A stretch of DNA of 64,000 bases from Gordonia sp. 'Campus' (GCF_022206305.1 NZ_JAKOIW010000003.1:276234-340233); one strand, 5' to 3'. Counted from the first letter of the stretch, positions 1 through 9,725 are shown. Numbers and translations: made by a program. The notes: generated by a model not told the origin, from the sequence alone.

Positions 1-1407
1 GACGACATCGCCCGCGGTGACCCGACCGGCGGCCAGTTCGACGACGCCCACGATGACATCGACGATCGGATTGACGTGTCGTATCCCTCGATCGGCGAGC
101 CGGACACGCAGGTCGAAGGCCGGATGAGGAAGTCCGGCCTGGCCGAACGCCCCGCGGATCAGCGGCGCGAAGGTCTCGACGTCGGGACACATGATCAGGA
201 CATCACGCGGCTGCAGGGTCGGGTCGGCCGCGAACAGATGCAGCAGCCGGTCCCGCAGCACCTCGATCTGCCGTTCGGGACCGTGGCAGGCGTGCACCTC
301 GACCGAGTCGTCGGCGCGCACGCGGGACGAGGTCGCCGCGCCTGCGGTGTCGCCGGTCGTGTCGTTCCGGATGTCCGACTGGACCGCGCCGAGCAGAGTC
401 GTTGCCCGTGGGGCGTCACGCGGTGGATGGTGCAGGTCGCGCTCGACGATGGGTTCGAGACGCAACTGCAGTTCTTGCAGATCTCGGGACAGACCCGCCA
501 GCAACGGGTTTCCGAGCTCGGGCAGGGACCGCTCACGGCGACGCGGCGGGACCGCCACCCGTTCCGCGTCGGCGGCGACCCCGGCGACGTCCTCCCACCG
601 GCCGATCTTCCCCCACAGCTGCGGACTCGGATGCGGGACGAACAGGTGGACGTCGTGGTGGACACCCGCTGCGCTCATGATCCGCCGGAACGACTCGGTG
701 ATCCGGGTGGGGCCGAAGACCGACAACCGCTCCGGGAGTCCCCCCGCCGACGCGTCCGCGCGCAACCGGTCACACACCTCGTCCAGGGTCTCCGCCGGAT
801 GTGGCCGGCCGATCTCGTCGCGGACCGCGCGCCAGAATCCCGGTTGCCACATCAGGTCGTCGCGTAGACGGCCTCCCGCCCCGTCGAGATCGGCGCCCTC
901 CGCCCAGTCCGCGATCATCGACGGCCGCGACCGCCCGTAGTGCTCGAACAACTCGGCGATGTGACGGGCGGTGGCGTAACGCCGGCCGATCCGGGGCGAT
1001 TCGGCGTCTCCGGCGCCGATGTGACGGGCGATGACGTCGAGTTCGGGGTCGTCGATCCGGTCGTCGAGAACACGAAGAACCGGCCACGTGAGTTCGGCGG
1101 CCCGCCACGGTTCCGAGGCGGACAGCCGGGCCGCGGTCTCCAGACGGGTGCCGTTGATCACCGCGGCGCCGATGGCGTCGGCCAGACGTCCCGGACCCGT
1201 GAAGTCGATGTTGGCGGCGACGCCGTCGGATCCGGTGGTCCCCGATCCGAGTCGGCGGGCGAGATGCTGGGCCAGCCACCGTTCCACCCCGGCGACCGGT
1301 ACCGACACGATCTCGGCCCGCATCGGGTCGCGCAGGGGACTCGACAGCACGTCGGCCAGGGCATCGGCAAGGGTGTCGGTGCGTTCGGCCCTGTGCAGGA
1401 TCAACAC
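1..1407 (-). CDS. recC: Exodeoxyribonuclease V gamma subunit RecC (partial, N-terminal 469 aa)
   Basis: The frame is open to the left edge, so the C-terminal half is outside the window. The translation carries the actinobacterial RecC N-terminus (LILHRAERTD near residue 2) and, near residue 370, HACHGPERQIEVLRDRLL followed by DVLIMCPDVETFAPLI, the UvrD-like helicase fold segment of RecC. RecC joins RecB and RecD in the ATP-dependent nuclease-helicase that processes double-strand ends. The GTG at 1405-1407 is chosen because the product then begins as in mycobacterial RecC. This start sits inside the first unit of a four-copy 17-bp tandem repeat. The upstream thioesterase ends 72 bp away on the same strand. 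recB and recD are expected beyond the left edge. Confidence 0.88.
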   Translation of the reverse strand, partial: MLILHRAERTDTLADALADVLSSPLRDPMRAEIVSVPVAGVERWLAQHLARRLGSGTTGSDGVAANIDFTGPGRLADAIGAAVINGTRLETAARLSASEPWRAAELTWPVLRVLDDRIDDPELDVIARHIGAGDAESPRIGRRYATARHIAELFEHYGRSRPSMIADWAEGADLDGAGGRLRDDLMWQPGFWRAVRDEIGRPHPAETLDEVCDRLRADASAGGLPERLSVFGPTRITESFRRIMSAAGVHHDVHLFVPHPSPQLWGKIGRWEDVAGVAADAERVAVPPRRRERSLPELGNPLLAGLSRDLQELQLRLEPIVERDLHHPPRDAPRATTLLGAVQSDIRNDTTGDTAGAATSSRVRADDSVEVHACHGPERQIEVLRDRLLHLFAADPTLQPRDVLIMCPDVETFAPLIRGAFGQAGLPHPAFDLRVRLADRGIRHVNPIVDVIVGVVELAAGRVTAGDVV

Positions 1408-1465
1408 GGCGGCAGGATCAACACGGCGGCCAGATCAACACGGCGGCAGGATCAACACGGCGGGT
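1398..1465. repeat. Four-copy 17-bp tandem repeat at the recC start
   Basis: Units GGATCAACACGGCGGCA run at 1398-1414, 1415-1431, 1432-1448 and 1449-1465 with one to three mismatches between copies. On the recC-sense strand each unit contains GTGTTGATC, so each copy brings a possible GTG/TTG start, and 17 is not a multiple of three. The array fills most of the gap between the thioesterase stop and recC. Confidence 0.9.
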
Positions 1466-1479
1466 TCGGCTCGGCGTCG

Positions 1480-2010
1480 TCAGCCGGCGACGTGCGCTCG
1501 CGGGGCGTGGAATCGGGCGGGTTCGCCGAGGCGGGCGGTCAGCAGCGCCCGTGCGTCGTCGGGGATCGGCGACGGACGACCGGTGTCCGGGTCGACCACC
1601 ACCATCGTCGTCTCGGCGGTCGCGCACAGCGTGCCCGACTGATCGAACAGGCGCAGCACCATGACGAACGAGGACCGGCCGACACGTCCGATGCACGTCC
1701 GGATGTGGACGGGATCGACCGAGTAGTAGACGGGTGCGGAGAACTCGATGTCCTGGCGCGCGACCAGGAAGGAGAAGTTGCGTGGACGTCCGGGCATCCA
1801 CTCCAGGAACGAGCGGACCCGGCTCTCCTCGAACAGGCGCGAGATCTGCACGTTGTTGATGTGGTTGTTGATGTCCATGTCGCCCCAGCGCAACGACACC
1901 GGCACGTCCAGGGAGTAGCCGGGACCATCGCCGGCTCCGTCGGTAGAGGATGCGCCGGCGGCCATCGCGGCGGCCGAGGTCGAGGCAGGGGAAGCGGGGT
2001 CGAGGTCCAC
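1480..2010 (-). CDS. Acyl-CoA thioesterase, 4HBT hotdog family
   Basis: Predicted 176-aa single-domain hotdog thioesterase that hydrolyses acyl-CoA or a related thioester in the cytosol. After a low-complexity Ala/Ser N-terminus of about 30 residues comes VSLRWGDMDINNHINN (about residues 38-53), the RWGDMD..H.NN signature of the 4-hydroxybenzoyl-CoA thioesterase family. The rest has the usual length and beta pattern. The GTG at 2008-2010 is the start with the best fit; an ATG at 1965 would remove the low-complexity stretch. A much longer reading of the same frame runs through the divergent acetyltransferase and ndh and is not credible. Substrate cannot be read from sequence. Confidence 0.85.
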   Translation of the reverse strand: MDLDPASPASTSAAAMAAGASSTDGAGDGPGYSLDVPVSLRWGDMDINNHINNVQISRLFEESRVRSFLEWMPGRPRNFSFLVARQDIEFSAPVYYSVDPVHIRTCIGRVGRSSFVMVLRLFDQSGTLCATAETTMVVVDPDTGRPSPIPDDARALLTARLGEPARFHAPRAHVAG

Positions 2011-2148
2011 GGGCGAGATCTTAGTGCGAGACACGCGTGCCCTGAACTGCGGCACGCGTCGCCGATCAGGTCGTAGACTCTCGCCGGGGCAGGAATCCGA
2101 GGTGGACAGTGGTGTGCGGCCGTGCGGCGGCCGCGGTGAGGGGTTCGG

Positions 2149-2754
2149 GTGAACATCGACACGGCGAGGGCCCGACTCCGCCCGGTGTCGTTCGTCGACG
2201 TCGACGAGCTCGTTCACCTGGACAGCGATCCCGAGGTCATGCGTTTCGTGAGCGGTGGCGCTCCCACCCCGCGCGCCGTCATCGAGGACTGGGTGGTTCC
2301 CCGCGCCGAGACCGAACGACGGATGTACGGGACGGGCACCTGGGTGCTGTGCGATCCCGCGACGACCGCATTTCTCGGGTGGGTCTCCCTGCGCACCCCA
2401 CGACACAGCACTCGCGCCGAACTCGAGCTGAGTTACCGGCTGCGCCGCACGGTCTGGGGTCGGGGACTCGCCACCGAGGCCGCTTTCGCGATGATCGCCT
2501 TCGCTTTCGACCACCTGAGCACCGACCGGGTCTTCGCCGGCACCGTCGCCCGCAACGCGCCGTCGAGGCGCGTGATGGAGAAGCTCGGCATGACGCTCTC
2601 CGCGATTCACCTCTGCGACGACGCGGCCGACTCCGCCGAGCTGCTCGCCATCCATCCGGATCGGGACCGGTCCGAGGTGGAGTACGAGATCCTGCGTGCC
2701 GACTGGCAGGAGCGGTCCCTGCGCTGGTCGTCGGCGGGCGATCTGTCCGCGTGA
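2149..2754 (+). CDS. GNAT family N-acetyltransferase (RimJ/RimL-like)
   Basis: 201-aa protein with the GNAT fold: N-terminal ARLRPVSFVDVDELVHL (beta1-alpha1), the acetyl-CoA pyrophosphate loop VWGRGLATEA at about residues 103-112, and VFAGTVARNAPSRRVMEKLG, the NxxSxxvmEKlG motif of RimJ/RimL-type acetyltransferases. The acceptor (ribosomal protein N-terminus, small amine or antibiotic) cannot be told from sequence. Start is GTG after a GAGG-containing leader. It is divergent from the thioesterase, with a 138-bp gap that would hold both promoters. Confidence 0.85.
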   Translation: MNIDTARARLRPVSFVDVDELVHLDSDPEVMRFVSGGAPTPRAVIEDWVVPRAETERRMYGTGTWVLCDPATTAFLGWVSLRTPRHSTRAELELSYRLRRTVWGRGLATEAAFAMIAFAFDHLSTDRVFAGTVARNAPSRRVMEKLGMTLSAIHLCDDAADSAELLAIHPDRDRSEVEYEILRADWQERSLRWSSAGDLSA

Positions 2755-2925
2755 ACGCAACACCCCTCTGGACGCGCCAGCCCGATCATCATTGACTACC
2801 GTTGACGGTGTGCACGGTCTTGCTCCGGCTCCGTCGCCACGCGGTTGCGCCGGGTGGCGCTCGACACCCCCGGTCGAGTTGTCCGCAAGATCGTCGTCCA
2901 TCGAGCGAGAAGGAGATGTCTGGAG

Positions 2926-4443
2926 ATGAGCAGCCCCGCCGCCCAGGCCCCCGCTGTAGCGGCCACCACCCGCAGGAAAGTGGTCATCATCGGTTCCGGC
3001 TTCGGCGGATTGTTCGCCGCCCAGCGCCTGGCGAAGGCCGACGTCGATGTCACGCTGATCGCCAAGACCACCCATCACCTCTTCCAGCCGATGCTCTACC
3101 AGGTCGCGACCGGCATCGTCGCCGAAGGTGAGATCGCCCCGGCAACCCGCGTGGTGCTGCGCAAGCAGAAGAACACCGCCGTGCTGATGGGTGACGTGAC
3201 CGAGATCGATCTCACCGCGAAGACGGTGACCTCGCAGCTCCTCGAACGCGTCACCGTCACGCCGTACGACGACCTGATCGTGGCGGCCGGTGCCGACCAG
3301 TCCTACTTCGGCAACGACCACTTCGCCGAGTACGCGCCCGGCATGAAGACCATCGACCACGCGCTCGAACTCCGCGGACGCATCCTCGGTGCCTTCGAAC
3401 AGGCCGAGCTGTCGCACGACCCGGCCGAGCGTGCCAAACTACTCACCTTCGTTGTCGTCGGAGCCGGACCGACCGGCGTCGAGCTGGCCGGTCAGATCGC
3501 CGAGATGAGCGACAAGACCCTCAAGGGCGCGTTCCGCAACATCGATCCCACCGAGGCGCGGGTCATCCTGCTCGACGCCGCGCCCGCGGTGCTGCCCCCC
3601 TTCGGCCCGAAGCTCGGGGCCAAGGCGGCCGCCCGGCTCGAGCGGATGGGCGTGGAGATCCAGCTGAACGCGATGGTCGTCGACGTCGACTACGACGGGC
3701 TCGTCGTCAAGGAGAAGGACGGCACCACCCGGCGCATCGAATCGCAGTGCAAGGTCTGGTCGGCCGGCGTGCAGGCCAGCCCACTCGGCCGGCAGCTCGC
3801 CGAACAGTCGGGTGTCGAACTCGATCGCGCCGGACGGGTGAAGGTGCTCCCCGACCTCACGATCCCCGGTCACCCCGAGGTGTTCGTGGTCGGCGACATG
3901 ATGGCCGTCGACGGTGTCCCCGGTGTCGCCCAGGGCGCCATCCAGGGTGGCCGTTACGCGGCTGATGCCATCAAGGCCGAGCTGAAGGGGCAGACCCCCG
4001 ACCAGCGCAAACCGTTCAGCTATTACGACAAGGGCTCGATGGCGACCATCTCGCGGTACTCCGCGGTGATGCAGGTGCCGATCCCCGGTATCAAGAAGAC
4101 GTTCGAGACCGAAGGTTACTTCGCCTGGCTCGGCTGGCTCGCGCTGCACCTGGTGTACCTCGTGGGCTTCCGCAACCGGTTGAACACGCTCATCAACTGG
4201 TTCTTCGCGTTCACCACCCGCGGTCGCTCGCAACTCGCCGTCACCGAGCAGCAGGTCTACGCGCGAACGGCCATCGGGCAGCTCTCCGCGCTCGAGAAGG
4301 CCGGCACCCCGTCGGACTCGGAGCCGGCGAAGACCGATGCCGGGACGGTGGACTCGGAATCGACGGCCGCGGAGACGACCGGTTCGGTGCCGACCGAGGG
4401 CAAGGACGCCGACGGCAAGGACTCCGAGGCCGAGGCCAGCTGA
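2926..4443 (+). CDS. ndh: Type II NADH:quinone oxidoreductase
   Basis: 505-aa single-subunit, non-proton-pumping NADH dehydrogenase that passes electrons from NADH through FAD to menaquinone at the inner face of the membrane. FAD-binding VVIIGSGFGGLFAAQRL lies at about residues 19-35, NAD-binding VVVGAGPTGVELAG at about 176-189, and the C-terminal amphipathic/hydrophobic segment WLGWLALHLVYLVGF at about 400. ATG 2926 follows AAGGAG with good spacing. The last 45-50 residues are an unusual Asp/Glu/Thr/Ser-rich tail beyond the normal family end. It is convergent with the urease operon, as ndh (Rv1854c) is in M. tuberculosis. Confidence 0.94.
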   Translation: MSSPAAQAPAVAATTRRKVVIIGSGFGGLFAAQRLAKADVDVTLIAKTTHHLFQPMLYQVATGIVAEGEIAPATRVVLRKQKNTAVLMGDVTEIDLTAKTVTSQLLERVTVTPYDDLIVAAGADQSYFGNDHFAEYAPGMKTIDHALELRGRILGAFEQAELSHDPAERAKLLTFVVVGAGPTGVELAGQIAEMSDKTLKGAFRNIDPTEARVILLDAAPAVLPPFGPKLGAKAAARLERMGVEIQLNAMVVDVDYDGLVVKEKDGTTRRIESQCKVWSAGVQASPLGRQLAEQSGVELDRAGRVKVLPDLTIPGHPEVFVVGDMMAVDGVPGVAQGAIQGGRYAADAIKAELKGQTPDQRKPFSYYDKGSMATISRYSAVMQVPIPGIKKTFETEGYFAWLGWLALHLVYLVGFRNRLNTLINWFFAFTTRGRSQLAVTEQQVYARTAIGQLSALEKAGTPSDSEPAKTDAGTVDSESTAAETTGSVPTEGKDADGKDSEAEAS

Positions 4444-4450
4444 CGCGGCG

Positions 4451-4486
4451 GCCGTGCGACAGGTCCCGCCGGGCCTATCGCACGGC
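4451..4486. terminator. Bidirectional terminator-like hairpin between ndh and ureD
   Basis: A 9-bp perfect stem, GCCGTGCGA (4451-4459) with TCGCACGGC (4478-4486), lies between the convergent ndh and ureD genes and overlaps the last codons of ureD. There is no U-tract, as is common for mycobacterial-type terminators, so function is inferred from position. Confidence 0.55.
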
Positions 4487-5206
4487 GGCGAGTGCGTCGA
4501 GTTCGTGGGCGTCGACCAGACGTCGGGTCGCCGCGACCGACGCACCCAGGGCGTTGGTCAGGCTCGCACCGCCGACAAGGCTGAGGCGGGCCGCGAACTC
4601 GGTGGGGTGCACCGCGTCCGGTCGACGATCCGGGTAGCGGAACACGCTGCTCATGGCTCGATGCCCGATCGCGCCGGCCGGTGTCCCGGCGCCGAGGGCG
4701 ACGCGGTGGGCCAGCACGATGTCGCCGCCCACCTCCACCCGTAATCCCCCGGTCCAGGTGCCGGTCCGGTCACGGTCGACCGTGGCGGCCGACATCGTCG
4801 TCGCCCGTCCTATCTGAACGTGTTCGTGCAGGTCGAGCGTGGCGTCGGCCCCCATCCGCACGACGATGTCGGAATCGTGGCTCGCGCCGCCGGCCACCAC
4901 GGTCGGCTGCGTGTCGAGCCGTAGATGACCGCCCTCGGCGACCTCGATGTCCCACCTCATCACCGAATCGGTACGACCTCGCGCCGGCAACGCGATGGTG
5001 GCGGCCACACTGCCGACGCTCAGGTGCGCACCGGTCTCGACCCGCACCCGCACGACGATCTCGTCGCCGCCGAGCGGGGTCGCCGCGGTGCCGATCAACT
5101 GGACATGACCTGGGCCGACGACCCGGACCCCGAGGCCGCCCGACGCCCGGTGGCGGACGCCGCGATCAGCGGTCGCGACGATGTCGACCTCGGTGCGCAA
5201 GGTCAT
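4475..5206 (-). CDS. ureD: Urease accessory protein UreD
   Basis: 243-aa urease chaperone, the last gene of the urease operon. UreD binds apo-urease and, with UreF and UreG, delivers carbon dioxide and nickel to the active site. The short form and sequence ([40 protein letters not shown]) match the mycobacterial UreD family rather than the roughly 270-aa enterobacterial type. The ATG overlaps the ureG stop as ATGA, indicating translational coupling. Confidence 0.93.
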   Translation of the reverse strand: MTLRTEVDIVATADRGVRHRASGGLGVRVVGPGHVQLIGTAATPLGGDEIVVRVRVETGAHLSVGSVAATIALPARGRTDSVMRWDIEVAEGGHLRLDTQPTVVAGGASHDSDIVVRMGADATLDLHEHVQIGRATTMSAATVDRDRTGTWTGGLRVEVGGDIVLAHRVALGAGTPAGAIGHRAMSSVFRYPDRRPDAVHPTEFAARLSLVGGASLTNALGASVAATRRLVDAHELDALAAVR

Positions 5207-5889
5207 CCCGCCGGAACGGGCGCCGCCAACTGGGCGCGAACCCAGGCGAGCACGTCGGTCGCCGCCGGATCGTCGGTCAGCGAGATCAAGGCGGTCGGCC
5301 GGTCGTCGCGGGCCTTCGCAGCATCGCGCCGCATGACGTCGAGGTCGGCATTGACGCGTTCGGCGAGATCGATCTTGTTGATGACCAACAAATCGGAGAA
5401 CGTGACGCCCGGACCACCCTTCCGCGGCACCTTGTCGCCCCCGGCGACGTCGATGACGAAGATCTGCACGTCGATGAGACCGGTCGAGAAGGTGGCCGTC
5501 AGATTGTCGCCACCCGACTCCACGAGGATCAGGTCAAGTGGCGGGTTGGCCTCGACTAGGTCGTCGATGGCATCGAGATTCGCGGTGATGTCGTCGCGGA
5601 TCGCGGTGTGCGGGCAGCCGCCGGTCTGCACGGCGGTGATCCGCTCGTCGGGCAGAACCGCGTTGCGGCGCAGGAAGTCCGCGTCCTCGGTGGTGTAGAT
5701 GTCGTTGGTCAGCACGGCGACCGACAACTCGTCCCGCAGTTGACGACACAGCGCGGCCACGAGCGCCGTCTTGCCGGACCCCACCGGTCCGCCGACCCCG
5801 ATGCGGAGCGCCTCCCCCGGCTCCCTGCGCCGGCGCGGGCGGTCGTGATCGTGGGTGTGGGGCTGCCCGTCGATGAGATGCGGGGGCAT
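5203..5889 (-). CDS. ureG: Urease accessory GTPase UreG
   Basis: 228-aa SIMIBI GTPase that powers nickel insertion into urease. P-loop [11 protein letters not shown] is at residues 31-41, the metal-binding CPH motif at 92-94, and the NKID guanine-specificity motif follows in the C-terminal half. The N-terminus has several histidines (residues 4, 11, 13, 15), which may hold nickel in a cluster without ureE. ATG 5889 is preceded by AGGAG at good spacing; an in-frame upstream extension lacks family similarity. Forty bp separate it from ureF, and it overlaps ureD by 4 bp. Confidence 0.95.
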   Translation of the reverse strand: MPPHLIDGQPHTHDHDRPRRRREPGEALRIGVGGPVGSGKTALVAALCRQLRDELSVAVLTNDIYTTEDADFLRRNAVLPDERITAVQTGGCPHTAIRDDITANLDAIDDLVEANPPLDLILVESGGDNLTATFSTGLIDVQIFVIDVAGGDKVPRKGGPGVTFSDLLVINKIDLAERVNADLDVMRRDAAKARDDRPTALISLTDDPAATDVLAWVRAQLAAPVPAG

Positions 5890-5929
5890 GGGGTCTCCTC
5901 TGGGTCGGGACGCGTGGAGAAGCGTCGGA

Positions 5930-6595
5930 TCAGGACATGAAGAGCGGCATCGATTGCCGCTCATGACGTTCGGCGAAGATGTCGAGCACGGGATCGGACA
6001 GGTCGGCCAGCCCCACCGCGGCCTGGGCCGCGACGCGTTCACATTCCGCGCCGAGCTCGGCGATCATGATGGAGACGTCGGCGGGGTCGAGTGCGAGCAA
6101 CCGCTGCCCGGCGGTCGCCGAGCCGCTCATCGCGGTGTAGACCAGGACCAGAGCGGTGTGGAAACCCGACAGGGACGACGCCGCACCGATCGAACCGCTG
6201 ATGACCGGTAGATGTGTGGTCGGACGGTGTGCGGACCAGTCGGTGTCGGGCCACATCCGCCGGGCCAGACGCAGCATTCCCCGCCCCTGCGCCAGCGACG
6301 CCTTGCGCGCCGCGGCCGACGGAGTGCGCGCGTCGGTCTCACGTTGCGCCGTGCCCACGTCGAGTGCGCCGTCGGCGACCGCGGCCGCCACCGAGGCGGC
6401 GACCAGTGCCCCGGTGGTGACGCGCCGGTACAGGAAGTCGGCGAGATCTCTTGTACTGCGGACGAATCCGTCCGCGATGGCCTGTTCGACGCCGCCGGAA
6501 TGGACGTGACCGCCGACGGGCAGGCGTGAATCCGCCAGGGCGAGCATCATGGCCAGCGGGGCGTGCAGCGCCACAGACGTGTTCGGGCCTTCCAT
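5930..6595 (-). CDS. ureF: Urease accessory protein UreF
   Basis: 221-aa all-helical UreF, which bridges UreD and the UreG GTPase in the urease maturation complex. Typical segments are [20 protein letters not shown] near residue 18 and [20 protein letters not shown] in the second half. The ATG shares its A with the ureC stop (TGATG), so it is translationally coupled. An upstream in-frame extension into ureC is rejected. Order C-F-G-D matches the mycobacterial operon. Confidence 0.93.
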   Translation of the reverse strand: MEGPNTSVALHAPLAMMLALADSRLPVGGHVHSGGVEQAIADGFVRSTRDLADFLYRRVTTGALVAASVAAAVADGALDVGTAQRETDARTPSAAARKASLAQGRGMLRLARRMWPDTDWSAHRPTTHLPVISGSIGAASSLSGFHTALVLVYTAMSGSATAGQRLLALDPADVSIMIAELGAECERVAAQAAVGLADLSDPVLDIFAERHERQSMPLFMS

Positions 6596-8313
6596 CAGAA
6601 CAGGAAATACCGTTGAGCCATGGGCAGTTCCGCCACCGGTTCGGACTCCCACACCTCGCCGTCGACCGTCACCGTGAAGGTGTCGGGGTCGACCTCGATG
6701 GTCGGGCAGGCGTCGTTGTTCACCATGTCGGCCTTGCCCACCGAGCGGGTGTTCTTCACCGGCACCAGCCGGCGGTCGACGCCGATCCGGTCGGCGAGGT
6801 CGGCGTCGGCACCGGGGGCCACGAAGCTGACCGAGGTCGCGGCCGCGAGTTTGGGTGCGGCACCGAACATCGGCCGCGGGAAGACCGGTTGCGGCGTCGG
6901 GATCGACGCATTGGCGTCGCCCATCGCGGCCCATGCGATGGCCCCACCCTTGATCACCAGGTCCGGTCGGACCCCGAAGAAAGCGGGATCCCAGAGCACG
7001 AGGTCGGCGAGCTTGCCGATCTCGACCGATCCGATCTCGTCGTCGAATCCGTGCGCCCGTGCCGGACAGATCGTGTACTTGGCGACATATCGGCGTGCGC
7101 GCTGGTTGTCGGCGCGGCCGTCACCGGGCAGCGATCCCCGCTTGCGCTTCATCACGTGCGCGGTCTGCCAGGTGCGCAACACGACTTCGCCGATCCGGCC
7201 CATCGCCTGCGAGTCGGAGCCGATCATCGAGATGGCACCCAGATCGTGCAGGAGATCCTCGGCGGCGATCGTCGACGGCCGGATCCGACTTTCCGCGAAG
7301 GCCAGATCCTCGGGGACCGTGGGATTGAGGTGGTGGCACACCATCAGCATGTCGAGGTGTTCGTCGAGGGTGTTGACCGTGTGCGGACGGGTCGGATTGG
7401 TCGACGACGGAAGGACATTCGGGTATGCCGCCACGGTGATGATGTCGGGTGCGTGGCCGCCGCCGGCGCCTTCGGTGTGGTAGGCATGGATCCCCCGGCC
7501 CGCGATGGCGCCGAGGGTGGTCTCCACGAATCCCGCCTCGTTCAGCGTGTCCGAGTGCAACGCGACCTGGACGCCCGTCTCGTCCGCGACGCGCAGGCAG
7601 GCGTCGATGGCCGCGGGTGTGCTCCCCCAGTCCTCATGCAGTTTGAAACCTGAAGCGCCGGCGCGGATCTGCTCGTGCATCGACTCGGCGCTGACCGTGT
7701 TGCCCTTGCCGAGCAGCGCGATGTTCATCGGCCAGTGATCGGTCGCGGCGAGGATCGACGCGAGGTGCCAGGCGCCGGGCGTGACCGTCGTGGCCTTGCT
7801 GCCCTCGGCCGGGCCCGTGCCGCCACCGACCACCGTCGTGACCCCGTTGCCCAGCGCCTCGTCCATGATCTGGGGACAGATGAAGTGCACGTGACAGTCG
7901 ACGGCACCGGCCGTGACGATCTTGCCGTTGCCGGCGATGATCTCCGTCGACGGCCCGATCACCAGATCGGGGTGCACCCCGTCCATGGTGTCGGGGTTGC
8001 CCGCCTTCCCCATCGCGACGATTCGACCGTCTCGAATGCCCAAGTCTGCCTTGATGATTCCCCAGTGGTCGAGGATCACGACACCGGTGATGACGGTGTC
8101 GGGAGCACCGTCGGCGCGAGTCGCCCGACTCTGTCCCATCGACTCACGGATGACCTTGCCGCCGCCGAAGACCGCCTCCTCCCCCGCGCGTCCCGGACCG
8201 CCCGACAGGTCGTCGGTGACCTCGATGAGCAGATCGGTGTCGGCGAGTCGGATCAGATCTCCGGTCGTCGGTCCGAACAGTTGGGCGTAACGGTCGCGTC
8301 CCAGGATCGCCAT
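6595..8313 (-). CDS. ureC: Urease alpha (catalytic) subunit
   Basis: 572-aa catalytic subunit hydrolysing urea to ammonia and carbamate. All active-site elements are visible: H141/H143 in DCHVHFICP (nickel ligands), K224 in GFKLHEDW (the carbamylated bridging lysine), H253 and H279 (nickel ligands), the flap MVCHHLN with H327/H328, and the late Asp in [13 protein letters not shown] 8311-8313 lies one base after the ureB stop and gives the normal start ([19 protein letters not shown]). An upstream extension is the out-of-frame image of the ureB repeat. Confidence 0.97.
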   Translation of the reverse strand: MAILGRDRYAQLFGPTTGDLIRLADTDLLIEVTDDLSGGPGRAGEEAVFGGGKVIRESMGQSRATRADGAPDTVITGVVILDHWGIIKADLGIRDGRIVAMGKAGNPDTMDGVHPDLVIGPSTEIIAGNGKIVTAGAVDCHVHFICPQIMDEALGNGVTTVVGGGTGPAEGSKATTVTPGAWHLASILAATDHWPMNIALLGKGNTVSAESMHEQIRAGASGFKLHEDWGSTPAAIDACLRVADETGVQVALHSDTLNEAGFVETTLGAIAGRGIHAYHTEGAGGGHAPDIITVAAYPNVLPSSTNPTRPHTVNTLDEHLDMLMVCHHLNPTVPEDLAFAESRIRPSTIAAEDLLHDLGAISMIGSDSQAMGRIGEVVLRTWQTAHVMKRKRGSLPGDGRADNQRARRYVAKYTICPARAHGFDDEIGSVEIGKLADLVLWDPAFFGVRPDLVIKGGAIAWAAMGDANASIPTPQPVFPRPMFGAAPKLAAATSVSFVAPGADADLADRIGVDRRLVPVKNTRSVGKADMVNNDACPTIEVDPDTFTVTVDGEVWESEPVAELPMAQRYFLF

Positions 8314-8314
8314 G

Positions 8315-8737
8315 TCACTCGCTCTCGTCAGAGTCGGGCGCCTGCTCCGGAGCACCCTGAACCGGACCGCCTCGTACCGGACCACCTCGAACCGGACCAC
8401 ACTGCCCCGGTGGATCCAGCGAGATCCCGTACACCTCACGGGTTCCGCCGAGGGGTACCAGCGCGACGGTCATCTCGATTCCCGGCTCGAACCGCACGGC
8501 GGTGCCCGCGGGGATGTCGAGCCGGCGGCCGTGTGCGAGCGCCCGGTCGAACTCCAGCGCCGGGTTCGATTGTGGGAAGTGGACGTGACTGCCCACCTGG
8601 ACGGGACGGTCGCCGGAGTTCACGACGGTGACCTCGACGACCGGGGCACCGGCGTTGAGCTCGATCGCGCCTTCGGCGGCGATGATCTCACCCGGGACGA
8701 GTGTCGATCCGGAACCGGACGAGTGGGTGGCCGACAT
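8315..8737 (-). CDS. ureB: Urease beta subunit with repeat-bearing C-terminus
   Basis: 140-aa structural subunit. Residues 1-105 are a normal UreB ([37 protein letters not shown]). The family usually ends soon after that point. Here about 30 extra residues follow, built from the pentapeptide GPVRG repeated three times and an acidic end, encoded by three 15-bp DNA repeats at 8354-8398. It follows ureA after 89 bp and abuts ureC. Confidence 0.94.
   Translation of the reverse strand: MSATHSSGSGSTLVPGEIIAAEGAIELNAGAPVVEVTVVNSGDRPVQVGSHVHFPQSNPALEFDRALAHGRRLDIPAGTAVRFEPGIEMTVALVPLGGTREVYGISLDPPGQCGPVRGGPVRGGPVQGAPEQAPDSDESE
8354..8398. repeat. Three 15-bp in-frame repeats in ureB
   Basis: Units at 8354-8368, 8369-8383 and 8384-8398 share the core CCGGACC and encode GPV(R/Q)G three times at the UreB C-terminus. 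Period 15 keeps the reading frame. Confidence 0.85.
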
Positions 8738-8826
8738 GTCGGTCCTCTCTACGGGAGGGCGGTCATGGTGGGCGGCGCGGTCGTGAGCCGGCTCGCTGGC
8801 CGCATCGATCGGGCGTCGCCGGCGGT

Positions 8827-9129
8827 CTAGGCGATCGGGTCGTGGACGGTCACCAGTTTGGTGCCGTCGGGGAACGTCGCCTCCACCTGGACGTCGTGCA
8901 ACATCTCCGGTACGCCGTCCATCACGTCCGCGCGGCGGAGGACCTCACGTCCCGAGGTCATGAGCTCGGCGACCGACCGACCGTCGCGGGCGCCTTCGAG
9001 CACGTGATCGGTGATCACCGCGATCGCCTCGGGATGGTTCAGCAACACACCGCGAGCCTGCCGCCGCCGGGCGAGTTCGGCCGCATACGAAATCAGCAGC
9101 CGTTCCTGTTCATGCGGCGACAATCGCAC
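8827..9129 (-). CDS. ureA: Urease gamma subunit
   Basis: 100-aa gamma subunit, the first gene of the urease operon. It has the standard length and family motifs: [20 protein letters not shown] at the start, [20 protein letters not shown], and the conserved end [18 protein letters not shown]. It assembles with UreB and UreC. The operon promoter should lie in the 173 bp between this start and the thioesterase stop; no strong site was identified there. Confidence 0.96.
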   Translation of the reverse strand: MRLSPHEQERLLISYAAELARRRQARGVLLNHPEAIAVITDHVLEGARDGRSVAELMTSGREVLRRADVMDGVPEMLHDVQVEATFPDGTKLVTVHDPIA

Positions 9130-9302
9130 CGAGACGCTCCTCGAGATGTGGTCGGCCGGCGGTCGATTCCGATTCCCGGCCGGTCAGTGGATGTCATCCT
9201 GCCATGCCACCATCGCGACGGCGCGACGAGCAGTTCGCGGCGCTGCCACACCGACCGGCGAGCCCTCTGTCGCCTGCACGACTCCGTCGAGGTGTCGCGT
9301 CC

Positions 9303-9725
9303 TCACTTGATCTCGATGTTCTGCAGCCGCACCTGTGTCTTGGCGAGCAGGGTGCCGTCCTGGTCGACCATGTCGACGGCCCAGAGCTGCTGACGACGGC
9401 CGCGATGGATCGGCGTCGAGGTCGCGGTCACGGTGCCCGCCCCGACGGACCGGATGAAGTCGGTGTTGTTGTTCACCCCGACCGCAGTGCCGCCGATACC
9501 CGTGTCCTGCAGCCACAGGTAGGCGCTCATGCTGGCGATGCTCTCGCCGATCGCGCAATACACACCGCCGTGCACGATGCCGAACGGCTGGTGATGACTC
9601 GGCGTGATCTCCATCGTGGCGACCATCTTGTCGGGTCCCGCTTCGACGACCTGGAGGCCCAGGACGCCGTCGAGTCCCTTGCCGAATGAACCCTGGAGGA
9701 TCTCGTCCGCACTGTTCGCTGCCAT
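9303..9725 (-). CDS. PaaI-type hotdog thioesterase (Rv1847-like)
   Basis: 140-aa hotdog thioesterase. The signature HHQPFGIVHGGVYCAIGESI with HGGVYCA is the PaaI/DHNA-CoA thioesterase active-site helix, and GTAVGVNNNTDFIRSV follows. Position between ureA and blaI is the same as Rv1847 in M. tuberculosis. ATG 9725 is preferred; the frame continues upstream another 29 residues to 9812 without family similarity. Its leader probably contains the 13-bp hairpin at 9816-9852, and an IdeR-like box lies further upstream, so iron control is likely. Menaquinone pathway use (DHNA-CoA) is one possibility but unproven. Confidence 0.85.
   Translation of the reverse strand: MAANSADEILQGSFGKGLDGVLGLQVVEAGPDKMVATMEITPSHHQPFGIVHGGVYCAIGESIASMSAYLWLQDTGIGGTAVGVNNNTDFIRSVGAGTVTATSTPIHRGRRQQLWAVDMVDQDGTLLAKTQVRLQNIEIK

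Noticed and set aside
1398..1465. CRISPR-like array
   Set aside because: Units are directly adjacent with no spacers and are only 17 bp long; this is a tandem repeat. The same holds for 41287-41354.
940..2076. Plus-strand frame of 378 codons
   Set aside because: Opposite strand to recC and the thioesterase, with no family similarity; caused by high GC.
1480..3417. A 645-codon minus-strand frame joining the thioesterase to upstream sequence
   Set aside because: Only the last 176 codons resemble a family; the rest is antisense to the GNAT and ndh genes.
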